Below are positions 10,701 through 19,051 of a stretch of DNA of 64,000 nt, in pieces. The stretch is from the IMG/VR virus record IMGVR_UViG_3300041964_000083, positions 62,001-126,000 of that record. One strand, written 5' to 3'. The position numbers and the translations under genes were made by a program. The stretch's first letter is position 1. Each line of letters begins with the position of its first letter. The DNA is from a virus. Under the pieces are notes generated by a model that was given only the letters and a program-made list of their open reading frames with translations, was not told the DNA's origin and ran no database searches.

Positions 10701-13700
10701 ATACCCACCACGTTTACATCAGCCTTTAGTTCAGCTGCGGGCAGTATCAGTACAACTATAAGCTCTGCATTTTCGTCTGTAACAACAACCGCAGCATCTA
10801 TATTCACCTCAATTTCAGCAAGAATACCCAGTTGGCTTGCTGGCGCACCAGCGGCAATAATTGATACATTTGATCGTGCTTGGTTTGGCGTTGCCGATTC
10901 ATTTGAAACTACGTTTAGTTCTATAGACTTTGCAGGAAATGTTGGCGCTAATTTAGCTAGTATCGGCACAGGTGCAGACGATTATGCTAGAGTATTTGAT
11001 TTACTGAAAAATTCTGTTGGTGGGGTAACCGACGCAATTGGAACTGTTACCCAGCAGGCGTTCTTCTTCACCGAAGGATTCAGTGCTTTACAAGGATTAG
11101 TACAAAACGGTCCTTATCAACTACTTGTTCAGCAGAACGTAGAATTGCAGCAGCAACTATTAGAAACACAAGCAAGTCTAGTTGCTACAAACAAAATCAT
11201 GCAGTCAGGGCAGCAAATTGTTGATCCTACTGCGGCAATTCAAGCATTAAATGCGCCAATTCGTTCCGCGATCGCGCAACTTAGACAAGATAGTTTAGAG
11301 CTTGTTGGTGTTACTTCTAAAGACTTAGTTGGTGTGTTTCAAGTTGTGGCACAACAAGCTTCTGGGATTGGAATTAACATTCAAGAAGCTCAAAAACTTA
11401 CAGTTTCATTCTCGGCTGCACTTGGAACAATGGGTGTGCCGCTCCACCAAGCGTCGCAAGAGATAACATCAATTTTGACAAGTCAAATTGACCAAAATAG
11501 CGTCGTAGCAAAGAATCTAGGACTAAATAATGATTTAATTCAACGCTTATCTACACAAGGTAAGTTGTATGATTTCTTGCAACAAAAACTGGGCGCTTTC
11601 CGAGAAGGAAATAAATTACAGTCTCAAACAATTGAAGGTATAACTTCAAACATTCAAGAACTGGTAGACACAGTTGGACTTGCTGCGGGAGAACAATTAA
11701 TTAAACCAATTGTTGATAATTTAAATCAGGTTTATTCATATTTACAAAATAACTTTAAGACTATTTCTGATTATGCCACATCATTAGTTGGAAAACTTAG
11801 TACCGCAGGTCAATATGTAGCAGAAGCTGTTGGATTAGTATTGAACAGTATTGCTGGTGTTTTAGGCGCAACAACCAATTCGCTATTTGATTTTCTAATT
11901 ATTGGCGCAAAAGGATTTAAAGACGCGGTAGCTACAATGCTTCCGATATTTCAACCTTTTATTGATTCGCTGGCAATACTAATAACAGTTGCAGGTAATT
12001 TGTCCGAGGCAATAGGTGAATTGCCATTTACCCAGCTTTTCTTCCAATTCAAAATTCTTACAACAGGTGCTGGATTATTAAAAGAATCATTCAGCGCATT
12101 TGCGGGTGTTACGCCAATACTTGGCGAAGCCATGTTCTTAATGGGTGGTCGTGCTAACGGGTTAGTTGGTACATTTACTAATCTCACCCAAGCGTTGGGT
12201 AATAGCAGTGCAGCAATGGGGTTGCTGGCTGGCAAGCATATGAACGATATCCCAATACTTGCTGGGCTTGTTCAAAATAAAGTCACGGGTATGCTTGGAC
12301 CATTCAGTGCATTTGGTCCCGTAATTAGCGGTTTAGTTCCACAGTTATCAACCGGTGCGATCGCGTTAGTTGGTTTAACTAAGCAATTCCCAGTACTTGG
12401 AAGCACAATCACAAGCGCAGCAGGTATGATACCTGGGCTTTTGAGTAGTACTGGCGCTTTAGCGGGATCTAAAGGATTTGGAGCGTTAGGTGCAAGCCTA
12501 ACAGCAGCTTCGGGTAACCTCAGTACATTTTTGAGCGGTACGGATTTAGCTACTTTTGCCAGTGAGAAGTTAACAGAAGTAACCAAGCAAGTTAGAGCAG
12601 AGTTCATCAAAACAATTACAACTACAGGGCTTGTGATTGCTGGTCTTGCTGCACTAGCCATAATTGTGGTTGAAGTCACTAAGCGAATGCAAGATGGTGG
12701 CGCACCGATTAAGCAACTAGCCAAAGACACACAGAATACAGCCAACTTAATTCGAGATACTTGGGACAAAACACGCGCTACAACCAGTAAAAAGTTATTT
12801 GAAGACCAGCAAGTTCCAGCAACCGATTGGATTGACACGATGATTCTCAAGACCCGTGAGCTTGAGAAGGGAACTCTGCAAATCACAGACGCTATGAGCG
12901 CTGTTCAAGCGGTAGGTGCAATTTTAGCTAAGGGATTTGATTTTGTTGCCAAGGCTGTACAGTCTGTTGTTGTTTTGGTATATGAAGGAGTGCAAGGGAT
13001 TGTTGCAGGGGCACAGTTAGCATTTAATGTGCTAAAAAACCCACTAGATACTAAAGCTATTGAAGCTTCAATGCAGAAATTGGTAAGTGTTGGAGATAAC
13101 GCTTCAGATGGATTGCAAGAAACTTGGTCACGTAGCTTTGGCGATATTCAGACCAAAGGCGAAAAATCGATGACTGACATTGGTGACGCCTTAAAGTCGG
13201 GGGGGTTGCAGCGTGGTGTCAAAGACATGGTTGACCAAGTTAATAGTTTAATTGCTAGCGGACTCCAACCCGGTAAATTATTTGAAAAAGAATTAGAACC
13301 AGTTAGCACGGCTATAGAAAATCTCAAAAACAAAACAGGTTCAGTAAAAGATGTACGAGACGCGATCGCAACACTCCCAGATTCAATACCGGCTGATCGC
13401 AAACGAGAATTCCTGGATTTGGTTAACAAGGAATTCCCAAACGGTGTAGCTGAGTCGGGTGAATCTACAGAAGCATTCCAAGAGCGCTTAAAAAACCTTA
13501 GCAAACAGCTAGGCGTAACAGGTTCAGATGCATCTAATATTAGGCTTGAAGAAATTCGTGAAAAGCTTGAAGGTAATATTCAATCAATCAACCAACAGAT
13601 TGATGCTCTGAAGCGTTCTGGACAAGGGTACAGTGGTAACGCCCGTGAGCTTCGGAGTTTGGAGGGACAACTAAAGACAGCTAAAGATGCGTTTGATAAA

Positions 13701-16190
13701 TTTAACCAATCAACCAAAATTGAACAAGATTCGGTACAAAAGCTAGAAAAAGCTCTTGCTGCGGGTGAAGGAAAGATTAAACAAGTAGCATCAGCAGCAA
13801 CCGCAGACGAGAAAGAGCGATTGGCAAAATCTACAGAAGCATTTGCTAAACATCAATCTGATAAAGAGTCTCTTGAGTTAGATCAAATCAACACATCTCA
13901 AGCGTCACAGAAGAAGCAATACGCAGAAACACAAAAGCAGCTAAGTTTAGCTCAAGAACAATACAGTAAGCTCACTAAAGAAGAAAAGGAACGTGCTAGC
14001 CCGCAACTTGAAAAAATTAATGCATTGCGATCGCAGGCAGCAGAACAGCGCACTACGATCGCTAAAGCTGAAACTGAACGGGAAGAAAAACTCAGAAGCA
14101 CAGCAACCGAAAAATCTAGCATCGCTCAACAAAAAGCGTTAGATGTTGCTAAGGCTGCGGAAAATGATCGCCTAAAGAACATTCAAGAGCTTGTAAACAA
14201 AGGTGTTCTAAGTCAAGCAGATGCGGATGAACAACGCGCCAACCTTACAGTTGGTAGCTTAAAAAACCAGCTAAGTGCCGAGCAAGCACACTTAGCCAAT
14301 ATGGTTGACATTGCTAAAAAATACCCCAAAACAGGGCTAGAAGGGCAAAAGCAAGAGGAAGAGATTCGCAAAGCTCGAATCAAGACTCAAGAAATCACAA
14401 CACAAATACTGGAACAAGAAAAAGCAGCGTATGAGGCACACATCGCATCGATTACCGCCGCACTAGACCGCGAAAGCAACTTGAGTCAAGCTAAAGATGA
14501 GCAACTTGTTCGAGATGGATTGGAGATTCAGGAAGGTGCTGATCGCAAGAAGGCTGATTCTACAGTTAACCGTTTACAGAAGTTACTAGCACTCGAAACC
14601 AAAGATAAAGATAAACGCGCTCAATTAGAACTACAGCTACAAGAAGCACTGTCGGCACAAGACGATGCGCGGGTAAAAGAAAAATTAAAACATATTGATA
14701 ATGTCAATACCCAAGAACTGGCAAGAGATGAAGAACTATATCGTACAGGCAAACTTAAGAAAGAACAGTACGAAATAGAAAAAGCTCAATCAACATTAAG
14801 TCGTTTAGAACAAGAGCTTGCTTTAGAACAAGACGATGTAAGTAAGCGAATTGCTCTAGAACTTCAGGTACAGCAAGCGCGTACCAGTTTGCAAGAGGCA
14901 CAGCTAAGTCAACGCAAAGCTCAAATTGAAAGTGAGAACCAAGAATACCAAAACCAATTAGAGCGACAGCTCGAACCTCTCAAAGCACAGCAGTCTGTAT
15001 TTGACCTCCTCAATAAAGCATTAGAGAACCGCAATAAACTTCTCAGTGCTAGCCAAGACTTAATGCGGGCAGGTGCTAATTACTTGACTGGGCAGCTAGA
15101 AGCTATCTCATCTGTAGAGACATCAGAATATCGCCGTAAGCAGCTAGCTCAAGGTATTGCGGCAATCAAATTGGATGCGGCTAAAAAAGAAGCTGAAATG
15201 ACCGCAGCTTCCCTTGAAGCAGAGCAACAGATGCAACGATTTGCCCTGATGAGAGAGCAAATTGAAAATAGAGTTGCACTAGCGCGTCAGGTTGGGGAAA
15301 CAGCTAAACTCCAAGGGCAAATTGCAGTAGCCGAAGCTGACCCCCGTACCAGCAAAGCCCAGAAAGATGCGTTGTATATCCAACTTGATGCCGCCAAACA
15401 ACAGCAAGCACAGCTAAAGGGTATTGGTGTTCTATTGGCACAACAAGCACCTGCTCAAGAAAAAGTATTTGCTTTGCAGAAGCGCTCTAAACAGCTAGAA
15501 GCTGAAGGAACGGTTACTCAAGCGCAAGCGGCATTGATTAATACGCTTGGACCCGGCTCTAAAGAGCGTGCCGCTCGTGCTTTCCAAGAGCAACAATCCC
15601 AAAAAGTGTTTGGAACGAGTTATCAAGATGTAAGATCTGGTTCTCGTGCGTTAGCGCGTGAAACAGTTGATCGGGAAATACCGGGCGCAAACTTAGGGAC
15701 AGGGGCTGGAATGTCGGGGTTTGCACCTTATTTAGAGGAAGTGAGTGGTTCTGTTGCAGCTATGGCTCAAGCTAATACAGATTTGGCAAGAACAATGGGA
15801 CCTGCGGCAACAGCAGGAGTTGGCTTAGTCGGTGCTGGTGCTGCATCGTTAAGACTTCCGGATGTAGTTGGAAAGATACCGGGGTTAGATGAAATTAATC
15901 GCGGTTCACAAGATGCGATCGCGCAATCACTTCAGGCTTATCAACAAGAAGGGTTAAAGCTACCCACAGGACTCGCAGGACAACAGTTACAACTACCTAA
16001 AGTTTCAACGGATGGAATGGCGAAAAGTAGTTCCACGTTTGAAAAAGCTGTTTCTCAGTTTGCCAAAGCGGTACAATCGAGTCAGCAAACGAAAAAAACT
16101 AGTAGCGGCAATAATGTAACACTCAACGTTAATCAGTCGCAGTCATCAGATATCGGTAACATCTTAACCCTTGCAAAACAACTAAGCTAA
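4725..16190 (+). CDS. Phage tail tape measure protein, giant, with 40 tandem repeats
   Basis: At 3821 residues this is very long for a tape measure protein. Residues 87-1567 are 40 tandem 37-residue repeats (L-T-Q-S-L-x-E-V-P-x-L-F ... A-L-Q-x-I-G). The region 1568-2100 is rich in Ser, Ala, Gly and Phe. A hydrophobic segment lies near 2634-2654, and about 2850-3600 is a Lys/Glu/Gln-rich coiled coil. Repetitive helical composition, great length and adjacency to structural genes fit the family, whose length sets tail length. At roughly 0.15 nm per residue the tail would be over 500 nm, which is an estimate. The start immediately follows the TAG of the preceding gene with no usable Shine-Dalgarno, suggesting coupled translation. 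No interruption occurs over 11.5 kb. Confidence 0.88.
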   Translation: MPATNNAVQIVISATDNASGVISNIQSSLSGLSKLVSQPLQTALLNLNRVTNSVSQDIVDKVGAIGKSFNQVFSNIASPVSFPLSGLTRSLDEIPGLFTSAFTRGSQAATIAIQDIGGVDTRDLNQSLGEVPKLFNSTFTRGAQAANNALKEIGGLDVGELNQSLAGVPQLFNSTFIRGSQAANSALQNIGGIDTGKLTQSLDRVPQLFNSTFIRSTQSAQNALKSIGSVNTSGLSQSLGEVPALFASAFNRSGQVANNALQNIGKLNTGELSQSLAEVPKLFNSTFTRSSQVAQNALRDIGGIETDGLTRSLNEIPTLFAATFTRSAQSAQKVIQSIGGVETNQITQSLAEVPGLFTSAFTRGTNAATNALQSMGELNTEGLTQSLDEVPQLFNSAFTRGSQAATTALGSINGIDTDKLDQSLSEVPSLFARVFNQSNQIAQNNLESIGGVDTREITQSLAEVPTLFTSAFSRGEQVAQNAFKGIGNINTGELKQSLNEIPSLFNSTFTRSAQLAQNKLKDFDGINTGKLTQSLSEVPQLFSSTFNRSSQVAQNALQNIGDVNTDGLAQSLGEVPRLFTSFFTRGTQTAQNALQNIGDIDASELTRSLDKIPSLFTTTFTRSSQVAKNALQNIGEIDTGKLIQSIDEVPSLLVSTFTRGSQAVNNALQNIDGIDTDKLTQSLSEVPALFTSTFNQGSRAATNALQAIGGIDTGGLTESLGEVPQLFNSAFTRGKQSANNAIQGIGELSTDKLNQSLEEIPRLFGTTFTRSRQVADNAFQNIDGINTGKLDQSLNQILKLFTSTFNQSSQAATNALQKIGGVDTDKLTQSINEVPQLLGSSFTRGSQAATTALQNIGKLDTGRLTQSLGEIPALFNSAFTRGGQVAQNALASVDGIDTSRLTQSLSGVPQLFNSAFDRSSQAATTALQNIGELNTSGLTQSLGEIPTLFNSAFTRGSQSAQNALQDIGGVVDTSELTQSLSEVPQIFNSTFARSSQVAQNAIQSIGEVDTGALSQSLGEIPSLFASTFNRSRQTASDALKDIGGVNTDELNQSLGKIPQLFNSAFSRGSQVATDSLQTVGELNTDELTRSLAEIPDLFNSTFTRSRQSAQTALQSIGGIDTGELSQSVNSIPPLFTSAFDKGSQAAENALQDIGGVDARKLTQSLEDVPGLFASTFNRSAQAAQNALQSIGELNTSGLTQSLSEVPVLFNLAFTRSSQAASNALQGIDKLDTKRLSQSLDEIPQLFTSTFTRGNQVAQDALQNIDGVNTDNLKQSLNEVPSLFTSVFNRSRSVATNTLRSIGGVDTSELTRSLSGIPQFFTSAFTRGVQIAQNTFQSIGELDTGELNQSLSEIPQLFNSAFTRGNQSATNALQNIGNVDTSGLTQSLTEVPQILNSAFTRGSQSANSALQDIGGVNTDELTQSLNEVPQLFSSTFNRGTQAATNALQNIGELNTSGLTQALGEVLTLFNSAFTRGSQAANSALQSIDDIDTGNLNRSLAEIPQLFTSTFNRGTQAARNALQSIDGVDTNQLGQSLSEVPQLFTSAFTRGGQAAQDTIASVFSDIPADVSTLFSDISNRAKTSVDSLFQGIAPDTGKLNAAIKPIGNAIPDSLKPGIASARQTFASFFQSIPNQVDDWLAALPTSLGNAVNSAVDSIALNFDGLTRSLTDGLSDAFGGAALGIGDIGAGLNPFAGLASGISGAATGLDKVGTSISSAITSGFTKANTQVDGFFTGITNRVPNLLSGLPQAILAQLDTSVKALTPDLSGIQASFGRISDAFAIGFEPGIAAAQEEVETFFREIAQNAPEWMRDLPQSITNTFDSAFNSINLGQASSNFLEFGENVFSVFDSIGDAINDTGNLIRNLDTIFQTTLGTSLGDLVKKQIEDLNDDMGKVFDDGQILIPLSTTLGELAKTGTPAGASFFSGFFGAFGEEFASFFPTFTSLISKGISSVTGLIPSLFGSISSLIPSTLKTAFSSVTATAGSAFTSISALIPTTFTSAFSSAAGSISTTISSAFSSVTTTAASIFTSISARIPSWLAGAPAAIIDTFDRAWFGVADSFETTFSSIDFAGNVGANLASIGTGADDYARVFDLLKNSVGGVTDAIGTVTQQAFFFTEGFSALQGLVQNGPYQLLVQQNVELQQQLLETQASLVATNKIMQSGQQIVDPTAAIQALNAPIRSAIAQLRQDSLELVGVTSKDLVGVFQVVAQQASGIGINIQEAQKLTVSFSAALGTMGVPLHQASQEITSILTSQIDQNSVVAKNLGLNNDLIQRLSTQGKLYDFLQQKLGAFREGNKLQSQTIEGITSNIQELVDTVGLAAGEQLIKPIVDNLNQVYSYLQNNFKTISDYATSLVGKLSTAGQYVAEAVGLVLNSIAGVLGATTNSLFDFLIIGAKGFKDAVATMLPIFQPFIDSLAILITVAGNLSEAIGELPFTQLFFQFKILTTGAGLLKESFSAFAGVTPILGEAMFLMGGRANGLVGTFTNLTQALGNSSAAMGLLAGKHMNDIPILAGLVQNKVTGMLGPFSAFGPVISGLVPQLSTGAIALVGLTKQFPVLGSTITSAAGMIPGLLSSTGALAGSKGFGALGASLTAASGNLSTFLSGTDLATFASEKLTEVTKQVRAEFIKTITTTGLVIAGLAALAIIVVEVTKRMQDGGAPIKQLAKDTQNTANLIRDTWDKTRATTSKKLFEDQQVPATDWIDTMILKTRELEKGTLQITDAMSAVQAVGAILAKGFDFVAKAVQSVVVLVYEGVQGIVAGAQLAFNVLKNPLDTKAIEASMQKLVSVGDNASDGLQETWSRSFGDIQTKGEKSMTDIGDALKSGGLQRGVKDMVDQVNSLIASGLQPGKLFEKELEPVSTAIENLKNKTGSVKDVRDAIATLPDSIPADRKREFLDLVNKEFPNGVAESGESTEAFQERLKNLSKQLGVTGSDASNIRLEEIREKLEGNIQSINQQIDALKRSGQGYSGNARELRSLEGQLKTAKDAFDKFNQSTKIEQDSVQKLEKALAAGEGKIKQVASAATADEKERLAKSTEAFAKHQSDKESLELDQINTSQASQKKQYAETQKQLSLAQEQYSKLTKEEKERASPQLEKINALRSQAAEQRTTIAKAETEREEKLRSTATEKSSIAQQKALDVAKAAENDRLKNIQELVNKGVLSQADADEQRANLTVGSLKNQLSAEQAHLANMVDIAKKYPKTGLEGQKQEEEIRKARIKTQEITTQILEQEKAAYEAHIASITAALDRESNLSQAKDEQLVRDGLEIQEGADRKKADSTVNRLQKLLALETKDKDKRAQLELQLQEALSAQDDARVKEKLKHIDNVNTQELARDEELYRTGKLKKEQYEIEKAQSTLSRLEQELALEQDDVSKRIALELQVQQARTSLQEAQLSQRKAQIESENQEYQNQLERQLEPLKAQQSVFDLLNKALENRNKLLSASQDLMRAGANYLTGQLEAISSVETSEYRRKQLAQGIAAIKLDAAKKEAEMTAASLEAEQQMQRFALMREQIENRVALARQVGETAKLQGQIAVAEADPRTSKAQKDALYIQLDAAKQQQAQLKGIGVLLAQQAPAQEKVFALQKRSKQLEAEGTVTQAQAALINTLGPGSKERAARAFQEQQSQKVFGTSYQDVRSGSRALARETVDREIPGANLGTGAGMSGFAPYLEEVSGSVAAMAQANTDLARTMGPAATAGVGLVGAGAASLRLPDVVGKIPGLDEINRGSQDAIAQSLQAYQQEGLKLPTGLAGQQLQLPKVSTDGMAKSSSTFEKAVSQFAKAVQSSQQTKKTSSGNNVTLNVNQSQSSDIGNILTLAKQLS
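4983..9425 (+). repeat. 40 tandem 111-bp units in the tape measure gene
   Basis: Forty consecutive units each encode 37 residues, except unit 24, which has one extra Val. The phase is fixed by L-x-Q-S-L at the start of each unit. The protein consensus is strong, but synonymous positions differ widely between units, so the array is old or selected against DNA identity. In five units (1, 7, 15, 28, 34) the TQSL codons read ACGCGATCGCT, creating a HIP1 site and changing Gln to Arg. Confidence 0.95.
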
Positions 16191-16195
16191 ATATT

Positions 16196-16504
16196 ATGAG
16201 TGGTGGACTGAATTACATACAAAACCAAGACTTACAACTTGTGGGCGAAGTTAAAGCTGTAGCAAAACCTGACCGCACTCTGTTTAAATTAATTGCTCAA
16301 AACACCGAAAACCTTCATGAACTTGGAAAAGAGTTGAGATTAGCTGAAGGTGCGAACAATATTCAAAAACTAGCTGCTGCGATCGCGAGTTTAGCTGATG
16401 CTCAAAGTAAATTGGTTGTAATTGCGCTAACACAAGAACCCAACTATACACGAATTCTCGACTATGCCGAGCATTTAACCAATGATCAAGAGTCCACACT
16501 TTGA
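16196..16504 (+). CDS. Small hypothetical tail-region protein
   Basis: This 102-residue soluble protein starts 5 nt after the tape measure stop, so it is almost certainly in the same operon. It is mostly helical in composition (ENLHELGKELRLAEG). No known motif was recognised. It overlaps the next gene by 23 nt. Genes just after a tape measure usually encode distal tail or tail-tip components, which is the most likely role here by position only. Confidence 0.7.
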   Translation: MSGGLNYIQNQDLQLVGEVKAVAKPDRTLFKLIAQNTENLHELGKELRLAEGANNIQKLAAAIASLADAQSKLVVIALTQEPNYTRILDYAEHLTNDQESTL

Positions 16505-17069
16505 TACAGGTCGAGCGCTTGCAACCCAAATCAACAATGTTTTTGTGCGATCGTTTGGGTTAAAGACACCATTTCGTTACGATGATGTGCTTCCCGGTGA
16601 GCAGTACGGGCTGATTAACTTCCGGTATTTGCGCCAAGGCAACTATCTAGCCCACAATGCGGTAGCGCAGCACCCGTTGGTTATGGATGCAATAATTGTA
16701 ATCGGCTGCAAGGATATGCAAGAGGCAAGTGAGATGGAACTTGCGTGGATGCTCAATGCCGACCATGTTAGCAACGCCATCAAAACACTTGATGAATTTG
16801 ATGGCGCAGACTTACTCCATGATTTAGAAATTAGTGGTGACATAACGGCTGTACCACGACAAAGCGTTAAACCATTAGAGGATAGCCAAGATTCTAATCC
16901 CAAAATAAGGAATGGGCGTAACGCTAGACCCATCCACCCTTGGATGGTAGATATAAGCTGGGAACTCAAGGGTATGCTGCATATACCTAAAGGGTATGAT
17001 GGACAACATATTCAATTTCCTCAAATTGAAACTGGCTCAAGCAATTCTTTAGCAATTACCAACAGATAA
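16482..17069 (+). CDS. Hypothetical tail-region protein
   Basis: This 195-residue protein overlaps the preceding gene by 23 nt in another frame. It contains a compact segment (LVMDAIIVIGCKDMQEASEM) and a C-terminal half rich in Pro, His and Gly. No family was recognised. Its position in the post-tape-measure operon suggests a distal tail or baseplate component, by inference. Confidence 0.72.
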   Translation: MIKSPHFDTGRALATQINNVFVRSFGLKTPFRYDDVLPGEQYGLINFRYLRQGNYLAHNAVAQHPLVMDAIIVIGCKDMQEASEMELAWMLNADHVSNAIKTLDEFDGADLLHDLEISGDITAVPRQSVKPLEDSQDSNPKIRNGRNARPIHPWMVDISWELKGMLHIPKGYDGQHIQFPQIETGSSNSLAITNR

Positions 17070-17087
17070 ATATCGAGATTTACTAAT

Positions 17088-17819
17088 ATGGCAGATTACG
17101 CAGCGATTGAAGTTGAACTTAAGGGCATCAAGTACACTACCGAAGGAACCGACTCTACGGGTTTGTTGTTTCTCTCTATCCTCTTTAGTGAAGAAGAAAC
17201 AGCGTTAATTAAGCAGGGGCGCATAAAAGATGTGATTACGATGTATGGCGATCGCAGCACATCGAGGATGAAGCAGAAACTCGAAAGCGCTACAACTCCT
17301 GAAGAGAAAGAGAAAGTAGAAAAGCAGCTCAACGATGAAATTATGCTCGCGTTGTGGCAGCGAATGGAGCGCGACTGGGAGATTCGGTTATTAGTGGCTG
17401 AACGGATTGTTGAATTATTCCGATTTGCCGAGCCGCACGCTATTCCTAAAAAGCTTGTAATGTTTGAAGCTTACAAAGAAGGGGACAAGCTCAAGTATGA
17501 ATTTGGCATCAACTTGTCATCAACCGATCTGCTAGCTTTGTTTGGCGCGATCATTGGACCCACCTTGGCTGACATCAGCGAGAGGCAGAAGAAATCTAGT
17601 GAGCCAGCATCAGAACCCACAACAGCTATCGAACAGGTAAGTGTTACAGAAGAAACACCAACCTCATCAGCACTTGTACTTACAGACACAAGTCGTCGGG
17701 ATGAACTAACACAGCAGCGTGTTGCGATCACAAAGCTACTTGAATCAAATCCAAGTGAAGATATGCGGCTAGGTTTAGAGAAACAGTTGAAGGATGTTGA
17801 TGCTCAATTGGTGAGTTGA
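17088..17819 (+). CDS. Hypothetical tail-operon protein with charged helical middle
   Basis: This 243-residue protein has an N-terminal mixed region (about 1-50), a charged helical middle with Arg/Lys/Glu-rich stretches (about 60-130), a Ser/Thr/Pro/Glu linker (about 175-205) and a C-terminal helical segment. No domain was recognised. It lies 18 nt after the previous gene. Its TGA stop (17817-17819) is the first three bases of a copy of the dispersed 19-bp palindrome, so the element marks the end of the tail operon. Confidence 0.75.
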   Translation: MADYAAIEVELKGIKYTTEGTDSTGLLFLSILFSEEETALIKQGRIKDVITMYGDRSTSRMKQKLESATTPEEKEKVEKQLNDEIMLALWQRMERDWEIRLLVAERIVELFRFAEPHAIPKKLVMFEAYKEGDKLKYEFGINLSSTDLLALFGAIIGPTLADISERQKKSSEPASEPTTAIEQVSVTEETPTSSALVLTDTSRRDELTQQRVAITKLLESNPSEDMRLGLEKQLKDVDAQLVS

Positions 17820-17835
17820 CATCGATTCGATGTCA
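17817..17835. repeat. Dispersed palindrome, copy 1
   Basis: TGACATCGATTCGATGTCA is a perfect dyad with 8-bp arms and a 3-bp spacer. Both arms carry A-to-T/T-to-A changes relative to the consensus, so symmetry is kept. The TGA is the stop codon of the gene ending at 17819. Confidence 0.9.
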
Positions 17836-17860
17836 GCGCGATCACACAACCTTTGAATAT

Positions 17861-18361
17861 ATGACAGTAAAAACACCCCTTCCTCTTGAATACTTGTTTC
17901 CGATTGAAGCAAGTACTGATTTTAATCCAGAATCATATCGGCATAGAATTCTGTTTGGTGAGCCTAAGTTCAACATTCCGGGTATATTCAATCATCCTGA
18001 GATACCACGCTTCTTTGCTTGCTACACCAACGATATTCCTGATCGGGAGGTCGCATGGCACAAGATTATTTCTACGAGCTTAAACTCGCTAGAAACACTA
18101 ACAATGTGTATGGAGCAACCCGACTCTTTGTTGTTACCCTACTGGTTAAACCCTAGCGTAAGTTTGTTAACTGCATTGCAGGGGATGAATATCAAAAGTA
18201 TAGGAGTGCTACCTGAACTCGGCAAAGCCTTTATGCCACATGGTGATACAGCATTAATTTACACAAAAAATAAGTGTAAGTTTGAAATCTTCGTAGACCA
18301 TAACAAGTGTGAAGTGGCGCTGTACCGACCACATTCATTGGCTTTTATTTTGGGTATTTGA
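17861..18361 (+). CDS. Hypothetical protein
   Basis: The ATG at 17861 is chosen because the longer frame back to 17816 would begin inside the palindrome. The product is about 166 residues (MTVKTPLPLEYLFPIEAST), probably mixed alpha/beta, with no recognised motif or membrane segment. It is separated from the tail operon by palindrome copy 1, so it may be a separate accessory gene. Confidence 0.65.
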   Translation: MTVKTPLPLEYLFPIEASTDFNPESYRHRILFGEPKFNIPGIFNHPEIPRFFACYTNDIPDREVAWHKIISTSLNSLETLTMCMEQPDSLLLPYWLNPSVSLLTALQGMNIKSIGVLPELGKAFMPHGDTALIYTKNKCKFEIFVDHNKCEVALYRPHSLAFILGI

Positions 18362-18382
18362 TACGCATACGCGATCGCACCC

Positions 18383-18583
18383 CTAACCCAAAACAATCAC
18401 ATAAGAATCACAATATCCATGTTGTTCGTCAGCAGTATGACGGATAGCCCAGTCGGTATGCGATCGCGGGATGTATCCAGCATCCTCCGATTCGCGACTG
18501 GTGATTACTCCTAAATTGTAATATAAATAATTACTATCTTTTGTCGTTTTGCTAACATTTGAAAGTTCTGTTTTATGAACCAA
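18383..18583 (-). CDS. Possible small protein, weakly supported
   Basis: This 66-codon frame fills an otherwise empty stretch between two plus-strand genes, and its start overlaps the start of the gene at 18575. The sequence (RSHTDWAIRHTADEQHGYCD) looks protein-like and includes a HIP1 site, but there is no clear ribosome site or recognised family. It may be a chance frame. Confidence 0.3.
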   Translation of the reverse strand: MVHKTELSNVSKTTKDSNYLYYNLGVITSRESEDAGYIPRSHTDWAIRHTADEQHGYCDSYVIVLG

Positions 18584-18790
18584 CTAAAACCAGTTTGTGT
18601 TTATCATGTATGCTTTTGCATAAATAATCCTAACTGGGTAATAACATATGTTAAACCAAAAGATAAATCGGCTTATTACGTTGTAGTTGTTCCCAAACAT
18701 TGTGATATTGAGAAACGTGGCAATATGCATTCAGAAGAAATGCTAGGGCTTCTTGAATATTTGGGATGCGGATACCTGAATTGCCGCTAA
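18575..18790 (+). CDS. Small hypothetical protein
   Basis: This 71-residue product is rich in Cys, Val and Tyr (VCVYHVCFCINN), with a C-terminal helix ending in CGYLNCR. Beta-strand character is likely. No family was recognised. It stands alone, followed by a HIP1 site and then the RHH gene at 18897. Confidence 0.5.
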   Translation: MNQLKPVCVYHVCFCINNPNWVITYVKPKDKSAYYVVVVPKHCDIEKRGNMHSEEMLGLLEYLGCGYLNCR

Positions 18791-18864
18791 GGTACAATGA
18801 GAACTAGCGATCGCGTAATTGATTTCCAGTCATGAGTACGCGATCACTTGTGTTTGTTGATATA

Positions 18865-18890
18865 ATTATACAGCGAATACAATGTATAAT
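18865..18890. promoter_or_regulatory. Inverted-repeat operator upstream of an RHH gene
   Basis: ATTATACA (18865-18872) and TGTATAAT (18883-18890) form a perfect 8-bp inverted repeat with a 10-nt spacer, ending 6 nt before the ATG at 18897. RHH proteins usually bind such sites to repress their own gene. The site overlaps the alternative ATG at 18882, which argues for the downstream start. Confidence 0.6.
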
Positions 18891-18896
18891 ATAGAT

Positions 18897-19037
18897 ATGG
18901 CAAGAACCCACAGGTTTCAGATTCTCTTCACAGATGAAGAGGCGGCACGGTTAAAAGCTGAGTCAATACGACGAGGAATACCGATGGCTGAAATTATTAG
19001 AGATTATGTGAAAAATTTGCCAGCACCAAACGAATAG
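18897..19037 (+). CDS. Ribbon-helix-helix DNA-binding protein (CopG/Arc-like)
   Basis: This 46-residue protein (MARTHRFQILFTDEEAARLK ...) has a basic beta-strand followed by two helices, the RHH pattern of small repressors and antitoxins. The ATG at 18882 is possible but lies inside the inverted-repeat operator. It closely resembles the RHH protein encoded at 22832-22984; both have R/K-T-H-R at the strand, PMAEIIR in the second helix, and end near NLPAP/RLPNP. Probably autoregulatory; it may also control the genes at 19052-19988. No toxin partner is evident. Confidence 0.72.
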   Translation: MARTHRFQILFTDEEAARLKAESIRRGIPMAEIIRDYVKNLPAPNE

Positions 19038-19051
19038 GAGCGCGATCATAC

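Noticed and set aside
10130-10969. 279-codon minus-strand open frame inside the tape measure gene
   Set aside because: It mirrors the low-complexity Ser/Ala-rich plus frame and has no ribosome site or recognisable protein features; it is a shadow.
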